From Noviherbaspirillum sp. L7-7A (GTDB taxonomy: Bacteria > Pseudomonadota > Gammaproteobacteria > Burkholderiales > Burkholderiaceae_D): a DNA stretch of 64,000 nucleotides. Below the pieces are notes generated by a model that saw only the letters and a program-made list of their open reading frames with translations, was not told where the DNA came from and searched no databases. A program made the position numbers and the translations under genes. Below are positions 30,097-38,594 of this stretch, one piece after another. Location of the stretch: contig NZ_JAHQRJ010000001.1 in NCBI RefSeq assembly GCF_019052805.1, forward strand, positions 124,001-188,000, given 5' to 3'. How positions within the stretch are numbered: position 1 is the stretch's first letter; each line of letters opens with the position of its first letter.

Positions 30097-30915
30097 ATGA
30101 AAGCGATCCAATGCCTTGCCAGCCTGATGCTGCTTGCCTGCTGCGCATTCAGCACCGCTGCCCATGCCGGCCGCAATTGCGATGAAAAGCCGCCGACCGT
30201 GCAGGCGGTCACGCGCGGCATGGCGCTGGCCGAGCGTACCCGCGAGGCGCTCGACGCCAGCGGCCAGGACCTGGTGCTGCTGGCCCGCGTCGGCCAGGAC
30301 CTGCGCAAGTATGGCGTGCAGTATTCCCACCTGGGCTTTGCCTATCGCGAGCCGGACGGCCATGGCGGCCATGTATGGCGCGTGCTGCACAAGCTCAATG
30401 AATGCGGCAGCGACCATGCCGCCATATACCGGCAGGGCCTGGGCCAGTTCTTCCTCTCCGACCCATTCCGCTATGAAGCCGCGTTCGCAGCGCCCAACCG
30501 TGAATGGCAGCAGAAGCTGCTGCCATTCATGCGCGACAAGCAGCGCGCGCTGCAGATGCACCACCGGCCCTACAGCATGGCCGCCTATGCCTGGGCCACC
30601 CGCTATCAGCAGTCCAACCAGTATGTGATCGAGACCATGGCCGCGGCCATGCTGCCGGCCAACGCCAGCCGCATGAAGGCGCAGGCCTGGCTGATGGCGC
30701 AGGACTATGAGCCGGCCACGCTCAGGCTGGATGCGCTGACGCGGCTGGGCGGTCGCATCTCGTCGGCCAATATCGCCTTCGACGATCATCCGAACGAGAA
30801 GCGCTATGCGGACCGCATCGAGACTGTGACCGCCGACTCCGTGTTCCGCTGGCTTGAACGCAGCGGGCTGGGTGGCAGGGCACAGGTCATCGCGCTCACC
30901 GGCCCGGCACGGTAA
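30097..30915 (+). CDS. DUF2145 family exported protein
   Basis: A 272-aa exported protein (signal peptide ending SFSTAAHA-like, here FSTAAHAG). The DUF2145 pattern is clear: LDASGQDLVLLARVGQDL, YSHLGFAYR, WRVLHKLNECG and RQGLGQFFLSD. Two conserved cysteines (CDEKP and NECG) could pair in the periplasm. Function of the family is unknown; the pattern of Gly-Gln-Asp and Ser-His motifs looks like an enzyme of hydrolase type, which is only inference. Last gene of the YiaAB operon. Confidence 0.78.
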   Translation: MKAIQCLASLMLLACCAFSTAAHAGRNCDEKPPTVQAVTRGMALAERTREALDASGQDLVLLARVGQDLRKYGVQYSHLGFAYREPDGHGGHVWRVLHKLNECGSDHAAIYRQGLGQFFLSDPFRYEAAFAAPNREWQQKLLPFMRDKQRALQMHHRPYSMAAYAWATRYQQSNQYVIETMAAAMLPANASRMKAQAWLMAQDYEPATLRLDALTRLGGRISSANIAFDDHPNEKRYADRIETVTADSVFRWLERSGLGGRAQVIALTGPAR

Positions 30916-31015
30916 AGCATCAACAGTGCTTGCCGACGCGACACATCGAGGCGGGATTACCGCATAGAATGGCTGCGTTTTGCCGTACCTCACATCAACC
31001 CGACCCGGCCATTCC

Positions 31016-33085
31016 ATGAACATGCTTTACGCAGCGCCCGTATTGCTTCTTTCGTCCATCGCTGTGGCTGCGGCGGCCGAACCCGGCGAGAAGACCCTGG
31101 CGCCGGTGGTGGTGGAATCGAGCCTGATCAACCCCATCGGCGCGGCCGATTCGGCCACCGAGGGCACTGTGACCGGGAAGCAGCTGGAGAACCGGCCGCT
31201 GCAGCGCACCGGCGCCCTGCTCGAAGCCGTGCCGGGCGTGATCGTCACCCAGCATTCCGGCGATGGAAAGGCCAACCAGTATTTCGCGCGCGGCTTCAAC
31301 CTCGACCATGGCACCGACTTCCGGACCACGGTGCTGGGCATGCCGGTCAACATGCCCAGCCATGCCCACGGCCAGGGCTACTCGGACCTGAACTTTATCA
31401 TTCCCGAACTGGTCGGCACGATCCAGTACAAGAAGGGGCCTTACTATGCCGAGGAAGGCGATTTCGCGTCCGCCGGCGCCGCCGCGTTCGACTATCTGCG
31501 CGCGCTTCCCCGCGGCCTGCTGAGCGTGGAAGCCGGCGAGCATCGTTACCGGCGCGCGCTGCTGGCCAATTCGTCGGCGATGGGCCCGGGCACGCTGCTG
31601 TATGCGATCGAGGGCGCCGGCCAGAACGGTCCCTGGGACCGGCCCGAACAGTACAAGCGCTACAACGGCGTGCTGTCCTATAGCCTGAAAAACGGTGCGG
31701 ACGAGACCCGCGTCACCGCGATGGCGATGCAGTCATCCTGGAATGCCACCGACCAGGTGCCGCAGCGTGCGCTGGCTGGCGGCCTGGTTGGCCGCTATGG
31801 CGCGATCGACCCGACCGATGGCGGCAGCACTGCGCGCTACAGCCTGTCGGCCGACTGGCTGGGCCGCTATGCCGATGGCAGCGCCCGCATCAATGCCTAC
31901 CTGATCCGCTCCAGGCTGGACCTCTACAGCAACTTCACCTATGCACTGGACGACCCGATCAACGGCGACCAGTTCAACCAGTCCGAGCGCCGCACCGTGG
32001 GTGGCTTCAATGCCCAACGCAGCTGGCAGCATGCAACGGCCGGCCTCGACATGGAGACCACGCTGGGCGTGCAGCTGCGCGCCGATCGCCTCTCCCCGGT
32101 GGCGCTGTATGGGACCGCCGCGCAGCAGCGGCTGTCCACTACCCGGCGCGACGAGGTGACCGAACGCTCGGCCGGCATCTTCGCTTCCAACACCACGCGC
32201 TGGCTGCCCTGGTTCCGCACCGTGGCCGGCGTGCGCGCCGACCATTACGGCTTCGATGTGACCAGCAATCTGCCCGCCAACTCCGGCAAGGTCGATGCCA
32301 CCATCGTCAGCCCCAAGCTTGCCGCCATCTTCAGTCCCGCCGCCAACAGCGAGCTGTACCTGAACTGGGGCAGGGGCTTCCACAGCAATGATGCGCGCGG
32401 CGTCACCGGCACGGTGGACCCGCGCACCGGCACCGGCCGCAACGCCGATGGCGAACCGGTGATCCGCGCCACGCCCCTGGTGCGCACTACCGGCTATGAA
32501 GCCGGCGTGCGTTACAGCGGGCTGCTGCCCGGCCTGCAGACCACGCTGTCGGTCTGGCGCCTGCTGCTGGATTCGGAACTGGTTTTCGTCGGCGACGCCG
32601 GCACGACGGAAGCCAGCCGGCCGAGCCGGCGCAGCGGCATTGAACTGGCCAACTACTATGTGCCGGCGCCGGGCTGGATCGTCGACCTCGACCTGTCATG
32701 GTCGCGCGCGCATTTCAGCGACGATGACCCGGCCGGCTCGGCCATTCCCGGCGCGGTCAGGCGCACTGCGGCATTTGGCGTCACCGGCGAACAGGGACGC
32801 TGGTCGGGCGGCGTGCGGCTGCGGTACTTTGGCGGCCGGCCGCTGGTGGAGGACAATACGGTGCGCTCGCCAGCGTCCACGCTGCTCAACGCCAGGCTGG
32901 CCTATGCGCTCACGCCGGATGTGAAGGTCAGCCTGCAGATACTGAACCTGCTCGACCGCCGCGTCAGCGACATCGACTACTATTACACCTCGCGCCTGGC
33001 CACCGAGCCGGCTGCCGTCAACGATATCCATACCCATCCGGCCGAGCCCCGCACACTGCGGGTGGGGCTTGCAATGAAATTCTGA
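31016..33085 (+). CDS. TonB-dependent outer-membrane receptor
   Basis: A 689-aa TonB-dependent receptor with signal peptide, a plug domain (about residues 35-170, with GKQLENRPLQRTGALLEAVPG) and a 22-strand-type beta-barrel ending in an aromatic-terminated strand (LRVGLAMKF). Such receptors import metal chelates, vitamins or glycans. The ligand cannot be read from sequence; the His-rich loop MPSHAHGQGY in the plug might contact metal. ATG 31016 is chosen because the signal peptide begins there. It follows the DUF2145 gene by 100 bases; a separate promoter is likely. Confidence 0.88.
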   Translation: MNMLYAAPVLLLSSIAVAAAAEPGEKTLAPVVVESSLINPIGAADSATEGTVTGKQLENRPLQRTGALLEAVPGVIVTQHSGDGKANQYFARGFNLDHGTDFRTTVLGMPVNMPSHAHGQGYSDLNFIIPELVGTIQYKKGPYYAEEGDFASAGAAAFDYLRALPRGLLSVEAGEHRYRRALLANSSAMGPGTLLYAIEGAGQNGPWDRPEQYKRYNGVLSYSLKNGADETRVTAMAMQSSWNATDQVPQRALAGGLVGRYGAIDPTDGGSTARYSLSADWLGRYADGSARINAYLIRSRLDLYSNFTYALDDPINGDQFNQSERRTVGGFNAQRSWQHATAGLDMETTLGVQLRADRLSPVALYGTAAQQRLSTTRRDEVTERSAGIFASNTTRWLPWFRTVAGVRADHYGFDVTSNLPANSGKVDATIVSPKLAAIFSPAANSELYLNWGRGFHSNDARGVTGTVDPRTGTGRNADGEPVIRATPLVRTTGYEAGVRYSGLLPGLQTTLSVWRLLLDSELVFVGDAGTTEASRPSRRSGIELANYYVPAPGWIVDLDLSWSRAHFSDDDPAGSAIPGAVRRTAAFGVTGEQGRWSGGVRLRYFGGRPLVEDNTVRSPASTLLNARLAYALTPDVKVSLQILNLLDRRVSDIDYYYTSRLATEPAAVNDIHTHPAEPRTLRVGLAMKF

Positions 33086-33319
33086 TGCAGCAGCGGCATG
33101 CAAATGCGGTTCTGGTTGCCGTTGCTCCTGACCTGCAAATGCTGTTCGTGATGTGCCGGCACGATGACATTGCGCTCTGCGGTAATGCGGTTGGCATTCC
33201 GCGGCGCGGTACTTAATCCTGCGCATTGTCCTTGCTTTTGGCGCGCGTTCGGCCGGACCAGCAGCATGATGCAAGCCCCGGTGTGGCGCACCCGGCATCG
33301 ATGCGATCTTCTTAATGGC

Positions 33320-33435
33320 GTAGGGTGCAACACCCCGAAGGGGCATTGCACCATCGTCGCGAACCGGGGCGACATTGGCGGCCATTTTTCTTCAACGACC
33401 ATCGGTGTAATGCCCCTTTGGGGTATTACACCTAC
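33320..33435. repeat. REPIN-like palindromic doublet A
   Basis: The element begins with GTAG followed by a palindrome (GGTGCAA ... TTGCACC with CCCC-GAA-GGGG at its tip), and ends with an inverted copy (GGTGTAA ... TTACACC, CCCC-AAA-GGGG) closing on CTAC. About 45 bases separate the copies. GTAG heads and inverted doublets of palindromes are the form of REPINs mobilised by RAYT (TnpA_REP) transposases. A related element lies at 60199-60311. Confidence 0.75.
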
Positions 33436-33762
33436 GCGTCCTTGGCTTGATAACGCTCTCATGATGTATCGGCATTTGCCTGCCATGGCTTCGGATAACG
33501 TGAAGCCGCGTCACGATTGCTGTAACTGCCATACCGGATGAACCGTTCTATGAACCGATTGCGCGACACATGAAAACAGCTAGGCAGACGAAGCGTTCAA
33601 GCGGGCCATTACCACCAGTTTCAATACGGCATTGTAGTTAAGGAAGATTCTCGCATTGCCATTGTCGGGAAGCGGCTCATCTGCCGTCGACGCATCACTG
33701 CCTGAGGTAGTGCCGGCCATGCCTTCGCGCCTCCGTTTGATGCGCCGCACCAAATAAAGTCC

Positions 33763-33790
33763 TTTACTAATCGAATGGAAGTATTATTAT
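33763..33790 (+). promoter_or_regulatory. Candidate promoter of the gluconokinase–TRAP operon
   Basis: TTTACT at 33763-33768 and TATTAT at 33785-33790 are separated by 16 bases. The region is AT-rich compared with its surroundings, and the -10 ends 37 bases before the start codon. A LacI-type palindrome begins seven bases after the -10. Confidence 0.5.
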
Positions 33791-33797
33791 TCCGCCC

Positions 33798-33811
33798 TGT
33801 TAGCGTTATCA
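33798..33811. promoter_or_regulatory. Candidate GntR (LacI-family) operator
   Basis: TGTTAGCGTTATCA is an imperfect palindrome (10 of 14 positions symmetric) with the central CG typical of LacI-family operators. It covers the expected transcription start of the gluconokinase gene. The GntR-like regulator encoded at 37241-38362 is the likely ligand-responsive repressor. Confidence 0.5.
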
Positions 33812-33827
33812 TCGCAGCGAGCAAGAA

Positions 33828-34400
33828 TTGAAAAATCAAGAGACAACGGCGCCCACCGGCGCTGCCGGCCGCTACGTCGTCATGGGCGTCAGCGGTTGCG
33901 GCAAGAGCGAGATCGGGCAGCGGCTGGCGGATCGCCTCGGCACTGCCTACGTCGAAGGCGATGCCTTCCACCCGGCCGCCAACGTGGCCAAGATGAGCGC
34001 CGGCACGCCGCTCGACGACGATGACCGCGCCGGCTGGCTTGCGGTGCTGCGCGACAGGATCGCCGGGGCGCGCAGCGAGGGCGTCGGCCTGGTGCTGTCC
34101 TGCTCATCCCTGAAGCGCCATTACCGCGACCTGCTGCGCAGCGGCGACCCCGACCTGACCTTCATCCACCTGCACGGCGAGCGCGCCCTGATTTCAGCGC
34201 GCATGCAGGCGCGGCCCGGCCACTTCATGCCGCCGGCGCTTCTCGACAGCCAGTTGCGCGACCTCGAGCCGCTACAGGCCGACGAGCGCGGCTTCCAGGT
34301 CGATATCCGCCTTGCGCCGGAAGAACTGATTTCGCAGATCGCGCAGCAATGCGGCGCGGATGCACAGGCAACCCCAGAAAATCAAAAGGAGACGAAATGA
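33828..34400 (+). CDS. gntK: Gluconokinase
   Basis: A 190-aa P-loop sugar kinase of the GntK family, which phosphorylates D-gluconate to 6-phosphogluconate for the Entner-Doudoroff or pentose phosphate route. The P-loop GVSGCGKSEIGQRLA is near residues 20-34. Family motifs EGDAFHPAANVAKMSAGTPLDDDDRAGWL and CSSLKRHYRDLLR are present, as is GHFMPPALLDSQ. No ATG precedes the P-loop; TTG at 33828 is the likely start. Its stop overlaps the TRAP small-subunit start. Confidence 0.92.
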   Translation: MKNQETTAPTGAAGRYVVMGVSGCGKSEIGQRLADRLGTAYVEGDAFHPAANVAKMSAGTPLDDDDRAGWLAVLRDRIAGARSEGVGLVLSCSSLKRHYRDLLRSGDPDLTFIHLHGERALISARMQARPGHFMPPALLDSQLRDLEPLQADERGFQVDIRLAPEELISQIAQQCGADAQATPENQKETK

Positions 34401-34921
34401 AAACCCTGGCGCCACGGCTTGAACGCCTCGTGGAATGGCTGATGGCGCTTGCGCTTGCCATCATGGTGGTACTTGTATTCGGCAACGTGGTCCTGCGCTA
34501 TGCGTTCGGCTCGGGACTGGCATGGGCGGAGGAAGTCGCGCGCCTGATGTTCGTCTGGCTGATCTTCCTGGGCGCGATCCTGGCATTGCGCCACCATGCC
34601 CATATCGGCGTCGAAATGCTGCAGCAGCGGCTCTCGCCCAAGGCGCGGCGCGCCTGCGCGGTGGTGAGCCACCTGTTCATGCTGTACGCGCTGTGGCTGT
34701 TCCTGTACGGCAGCTGGAACCAGACCGTGATCGGCCTGGACACCTATTCCACCGTGCTGCGCTTTCCGAATGCCTTCATGGCCTCGGCCGGCCTGCTGTG
34801 CGCGGCGTCGATGACGCTGCTCGTGGCGGTCAACCTGGTGCGCATCATCACCGGCAGCGACAAGGCCGTGGTGCCCGGCGACATTCCCGCTGATCAGGCA
34901 GCCGTGGGGGTGATCGAATGA
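34397..34921 (+). CDS. TRAP transporter small permease subunit (DctQ type)
   Basis: A 174-aa protein with four membrane helices and the DctQ pattern (NVVLRYAFGSGLAWAEEVARLMFVWLIFLGA). It forms the membrane part of a TRAP transporter with the large subunit encoded next. ATG 34397 overlaps the gluconokinase stop and has Shine-Dalgarno AAAAGGAGACG. Its own stop overlaps the next start (ATGA). Linked to gluconokinase, the transporter probably takes up gluconate or a related sugar acid. Confidence 0.9.
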   Translation: MKTLAPRLERLVEWLMALALAIMVVLVFGNVVLRYAFGSGLAWAEEVARLMFVWLIFLGAILALRHHAHIGVEMLQQRLSPKARRACAVVSHLFMLYALWLFLYGSWNQTVIGLDTYSTVLRFPNAFMASAGLLCAASMTLLVAVNLVRIITGSDKAVVPGDIPADQAAVGVIE

Positions 34922-36195
34922 CGCTCGCCATCTTCCTCGGCGCCCTGATCTTCTTCATGATCCTCGGCATGCCTATCGCCTTCGCGCTGGTGCTGACCGG
35001 CGTGGCGCTGATGTTCCATCTCGATTTCTTCGATGCGCAGATCGTCGCGCAGAACCTGCTGGCCGGCGCCGACAACTTCCCGCTGATGGCAGTGCCGTTC
35101 TTCATTCTGGCCGGCGAACTGATGAATGCCGGCGGCATTTCCAAGCGCATCATCAACCTGGCTGTGAGCATGGTCGGCCATCTGCGCGGCGGCCTGGGCT
35201 ATGTCGCCATCGCCGCATCGGTGCTGCTGGCCAGCCTGTCGGGCTCGGCGATCGCCGACACCGCGGCACTGGCCACCCTGCTGATCCCGATGATGCGCGA
35301 CCACGGCTATCCGGTACCGCAGAGCGCCGGCCTGATCTCGTCCGGCGGCATCATTGCGCCCATCATTCCGCCGTCGATGCCCTTCATCATCTATGGCGTC
35401 ACCACCAACACCTCGATCAGCAGCTTGTTCCTGGCCGGCGTGGTACCGGGGCTGCTGATGGGTGTCGTGCTGATCGCCGTCTGGGCCAGGCTGGTGCCGA
35501 AGATGAATGTGAAGGCGCAGCCCAAGGCCAGCTGGGCCGAGCGTCGCCATGCGCTGATCGATGGCGTCTGGGCGCTGATGCTGCCGGTGCTGATCCTGGG
35601 CGGCCTGCGCGGCGGACTGTTCACGCCGACCGAGGCGGCCGTGGTGGCGGCCGTGTATTCGCTGGTGGTGTCCGTCTTCGTCTACCGCGAAGTCAAGGCG
35701 AAAGACGTGGTGCGCCTGCTGGTGGAGGCGGCCAACACCACCGCCATCGTGATGTTCCTGTGCGCCGCCGCCGTGGTGTCGTCCTACATGGTAACGCTGG
35801 CCGACCTGCCGGCGCTGGCCATCGAGATGCTGCAGCCGCTGATGGGCAACCCGTATGTGCTGATGATTGCCATCATGCTGCTGCTGCTGGCAGTGGGCAT
35901 CGTGATGGACCTCACGCCCACCATCCTGGTAATGGGCCCGGTGCTGCTGCCGGTGGCGGTCAAGGCCGGCATCGACCCGATCTACTTCGGCGTCATGTTC
36001 ATCCTGGTCGGCACCATCGGCCTGATCACGCCGCCGATCTGCACCGTCCTCAATGTGGTGTGCGGCGTGGCAAAGATTTCGATGGAGAGCGCAACCCGCG
36101 GGGTATGGCCATTCCTGATGGCCTATACCGCGCTGCTGGCGCTGTTCATCGCTTTCCCCGGCATCATCACCGCTCCCATGGTGTGGTTCCGTTAA
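34918..36195 (+). CDS. TRAP transporter large permease subunit (DctM type)
   Basis: DctM-type permease (425 aa) with about twelve membrane helices. Characteristic stretches are present: MAVPFFILAGELMNAGGI, LLASLSGSAIADTAAL, and SSGGIIAPIIPPSMPFIIYG. It uses an ion gradient to move the substrate delivered by the periplasmic receptor. It overlaps the small-subunit gene by four bases and precedes the receptor gene by 57 bases. Confidence 0.93.
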   Translation: MTLAIFLGALIFFMILGMPIAFALVLTGVALMFHLDFFDAQIVAQNLLAGADNFPLMAVPFFILAGELMNAGGISKRIINLAVSMVGHLRGGLGYVAIAASVLLASLSGSAIADTAALATLLIPMMRDHGYPVPQSAGLISSGGIIAPIIPPSMPFIIYGVTTNTSISSLFLAGVVPGLLMGVVLIAVWARLVPKMNVKAQPKASWAERRHALIDGVWALMLPVLILGGLRGGLFTPTEAAVVAAVYSLVVSVFVYREVKAKDVVRLLVEAANTTAIVMFLCAAAVVSSYMVTLADLPALAIEMLQPLMGNPYVLMIAIMLLLLAVGIVMDLTPTILVMGPVLLPVAVKAGIDPIYFGVMFILVGTIGLITPPICTVLNVVCGVAKISMESATRGVWPFLMAYTALLALFIAFPGIITAPMVWFR

Positions 36196-36252
36196 TTGTT
36201 CTTCGTATCCGCAGTAGTGCCCGATCATTCATCTTAAAAAACCGGAGGAGTC

Positions 36253-37260
36253 ATGAAGTTTCTCGTTAAATCCATCGTCCTGGCACTGGCCATGAGCGGC
36301 GCTGCCAGCGCCGCCCAGGCGGCTGACTACAAGCCGCGCATCATCCGTTTCGGCTATGGCCTGGCCGAAGACAGCAACCAGGGCCGCGCGGTGAAGTTCT
36401 TCGCCGACGACCTGGCCAAGCGCACCGGCAACAAGCTGAAGGCGCGCCCCTTCGGCAATGCCAGCCTCGGCAGCGACACGCAGATGCAGAACGCCCTGAT
36501 TGGCGGCGCCCAGGAAATGATGGTCGGCTCGACCGCCACGCTTGTGGGCATCGTCAAGGACTTCGGTGTCTATGACCTGCCGTTCCTGTTCAACAACGAA
36601 AAGGAAGCCGACGCGGTGCTGGACGGCCCGTTCGGCCAGAAGCTGGCTGCCAAGCTGCAGGAAAAGGGCCTGGTTGGCCTGGTTTACTGGGAAAACGGTT
36701 TCCGCAACCTGACCAACACCAAGCGCCCTGTTGCGAAGATGGAAGACATGCAGGGCATCAAGCTGCGCGTGATGCAGAACCCGGTCTACATCGACATGTT
36801 CAACAGCTTCGGCGCCAATGCCGTGCCGCTGCCGTTCTCGGAGCTGTTCACCGCGCTGGAGACCAAGACCGTCGACGGCCAGGAAAACCCGGTCAACACC
36901 ATCCAGTCGAGCAAGTTCTACGAAGTGCAGAAATACCTGTCCATCACCAAGCACGTCTACAGCCCATGGATCGTCCTGGCCAGCAAGAAGTGGTGGGATG
37001 GCCTGTCGGCTGACGAGCACAAGGCGATCCAGGAGGCGGCGGTGGCATCGCGCGACTTCGAGCGCAAGGACAGCCGCGAAGCGTCGGTCAAGGCAATCGA
37101 CTTCCTGAAGGAAAAGGGCATGCAGGTCAGCGTGGTGAGCGACACCGAACTGGCGCGCATGCGCGAGAAGGCCAAGCCGGCGTTCGACAAGTTCGCGGCC
37201 GAAGGCGGCGCCGACGTGATCAAGGAACTGCAGGCTGAAATTGCCAAGGTCCGCAAGTAA
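36253..37260 (+). CDS. TRAP transporter substrate-binding protein (DctP family)
   Basis: A 335-aa periplasmic receptor with signal peptide (cleaved after AAQA). The DctP fold is recognisable from GRAVKFFADDLAKRTGNKL, QNALIGGAQEMM and MQGIKLRVMQNPVY, the last containing the arginine that binds substrate carboxylate in this family. A strong Shine-Dalgarno (CGGAGGAG) precedes the ATG. The neighbouring gluconokinase and GntR-type regulator point to gluconate as ligand, which is inference. Confidence 0.92.
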   Translation: MKFLVKSIVLALAMSGAASAAQAADYKPRIIRFGYGLAEDSNQGRAVKFFADDLAKRTGNKLKARPFGNASLGSDTQMQNALIGGAQEMMVGSTATLVGIVKDFGVYDLPFLFNNEKEADAVLDGPFGQKLAAKLQEKGLVGLVYWENGFRNLTNTKRPVAKMEDMQGIKLRVMQNPVYIDMFNSFGANAVPLPFSELFTALETKTVDGQENPVNTIQSSKFYEVQKYLSITKHVYSPWIVLASKKWWDGLSADEHKAIQEAAVASRDFERKDSREASVKAIDFLKEKGMQVSVVSDTELARMREKAKPAFDKFAAEGGADVIKELQAEIAKVRK

Positions 37261-38362
37261 GCCAGCGGCGCTGGTTTCCGCACCGTCGTCAGCGCCGGCC
37301 GATGCCGCGCCGGATGGCGCCGGCCGGCCGCGCCCGACGGCAAAGCGGGCCGCACGCAGCCGCTCCAGCGGCCGCGTGACGCTGGCCGACGTGGCCAGCC
37401 ATGCCGGCGTGGCGCTGATGACCGCATCGCGCGCCATCTCCAATCCCGGCCTCGTGTCGGAGACGCTGCGGCTGCGAGTCAACGAGGCGGTGGCCGCGCT
37501 GGGCTATGTGCCGAACCGGGCTGCGCGCAGCCTGGCGTCGTCGCGTTCGAACGTGATCTCGGTGCTGGTGCCGTCGCTGTCGAATGCGGTCTTTACCGAT
37601 ACGCTGGCCGGCATACAGGATGCACTGGATGCCGAAGGCTTCCAGATGTTGATCGGCAATACCCGTTATTCCAATGCGGAGGAGGCCAAGTTCCTGCGCA
37701 TCCATCTGCAGTCCAATCCCGACGGCGTGCTGCTGACCGGCGTGGCGCAAAGCGCCGAAGTGCGCCAGATGCTGGAGGCCTCCGGCGTGCCGGTGGTATC
37801 CATGATGGACATCCCTGACGACCCGAGCCGGCTCGCGGTCGGCTTCTCGCAGCACCAGGCTGGCCATGCAATGACCAGCCATCTGATCAAGAAGGGCAGG
37901 CGCCGCATCGGCTTCATCGGCGCCCAGCTCGACGACCGTACCTTAAAGCGCGCCGAAGGCTATCGCGCCGCGCTGCGGCAGGCGGGCCTCTACGACCCGA
38001 AGCGGGAACTGCTGGTGCCTGATCCCTCCACGGTTGCGCTCGGCGCCGAGCTGCTGGGCCGCATGCTGGCGATGGCGCCGGACTGCGACGCGGTGTTCTG
38101 CTGCAACGACGACCTGGCCTATGGCGCGATTTACCAGTGCCAGCGGCGTGGCATCGCGGTACCGGAAGAACTGGCCATCTGTGGGTTCAATGACCTGCCG
38201 CTGTCGGCGTGGATGAATCCATCGGTTACCACCATCGCGACGCCGCGTTACCGCATCGGGTTCGAGGCGGCGCGCATGCTGCGCGGGGTGATTGAGGGGG
38301 AGGAGCCGGTGGCGCGGCAGATCGATCTGGGGTTTACGCTGATGGCGCGGGAGAGCGCGTAG
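37241..38362 (+). CDS. gntR: GntR-like LacI-family transcriptional regulator
   Basis: A 373-aa LacI-family repressor. The helix-turn-helix VTLADVASHAGVALMTASRAI is at about residues 46-66, and the sugar-binding domain resembles E. coli GntR along its length (PNRAARSLASSRSNVISVLVPSLSNAVF; FCCNDDLAYGAIYQCQRRG; IDLGFTL). It is not the unrelated GntR/HutC class. The start is uncertain: TTG 37241 overlaps dctP by 20 bases, giving a basic tail of about 40 residues; GTG 37376 would leave only the core. Confidence 0.88.
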   Translation: MPRSASKPAALVSAPSSAPADAAPDGAGRPRPTAKRAARSRSSGRVTLADVASHAGVALMTASRAISNPGLVSETLRLRVNEAVAALGYVPNRAARSLASSRSNVISVLVPSLSNAVFTDTLAGIQDALDAEGFQMLIGNTRYSNAEEAKFLRIHLQSNPDGVLLTGVAQSAEVRQMLEASGVPVVSMMDIPDDPSRLAVGFSQHQAGHAMTSHLIKKGRRRIGFIGAQLDDRTLKRAEGYRAALRQAGLYDPKRELLVPDPSTVALGAELLGRMLAMAPDCDAVFCCNDDLAYGAIYQCQRRGIAVPEELAICGFNDLPLSAWMNPSVTTIATPRYRIGFEAARMLRGVIEGEEPVARQIDLGFTLMARESA

Positions 38363-38368
38363 AGGGAC

Positions 38369-38410
38369 GCAGTTGCAGTTGCAGTTGCAGTTGCCGTTGC
38401 CGTTGCAGTT
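38369..38410. repeat. Hexanucleotide repeat (GTTGCA/GTTGCC)
   Basis: Seven six-base units, mostly GTTGCA with two GTTGCC, begin six bases after the stop of the LacI-type regulator. They are the inverted counterpart of the longer repeat at 40533-40682 and mark the left edge of the composite repeat region. Confidence 0.85.
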
Positions 38411-38413
38411 CAG

Positions 38414-38570
38414 ATCCCGTTGAGCGCGCCGTGCCGTCGATGCCTGAAGCGGATAAGGTGCGGCGTCTGTCTGAGCGCAGCGTAGCGTAGCGAGTTTAGC
38501 CGCGCCCCGCTTCAGGCATCGCCGTCACGGGGACCCCGCGCAGCGGGGCGCGATCACCGGGTCGCCTTTT
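38414..38570. repeat. Left arm of a large inverted repeat with nested stem
   Basis: This 157-base segment is repeated in inverted orientation at 40371-40528. Within it, 38431-38452 pairs with 38507-38528 (20 of 22 positions) around a 54-base loop, and GGTGCGGC/GCCGCGCC extends the stem inside. A short CCCCGC/GCGGGG hairpin follows. The right copy has different bases at several stem positions but keeps the pairing. Confidence 0.85.
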
Positions 38571-38594
38571 CTTGCCTACTTCTTTTGGCGAAGC

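Larger units (their letters stand above)
33086..33827. other. Long gene-free interval before the gluconate cluster
   Basis: These 742 bases hold no credible gene on either strand. They contain a REPIN-like element (33320-33435) and, at the right end, the promoter and operator of the gluconokinase cluster. The remainder (33086-33319 and 33436-33760) shows no recognisable structure and has lower GC content near its right end. Confidence 0.6.

Noticed and set aside
29125-31023. 632-residue minus-strand open frame over the YiaAB–DUF2145 operon
   Set aside because: Covers three plus-strand genes with signal peptides and ribosome sites; the shadow has none.
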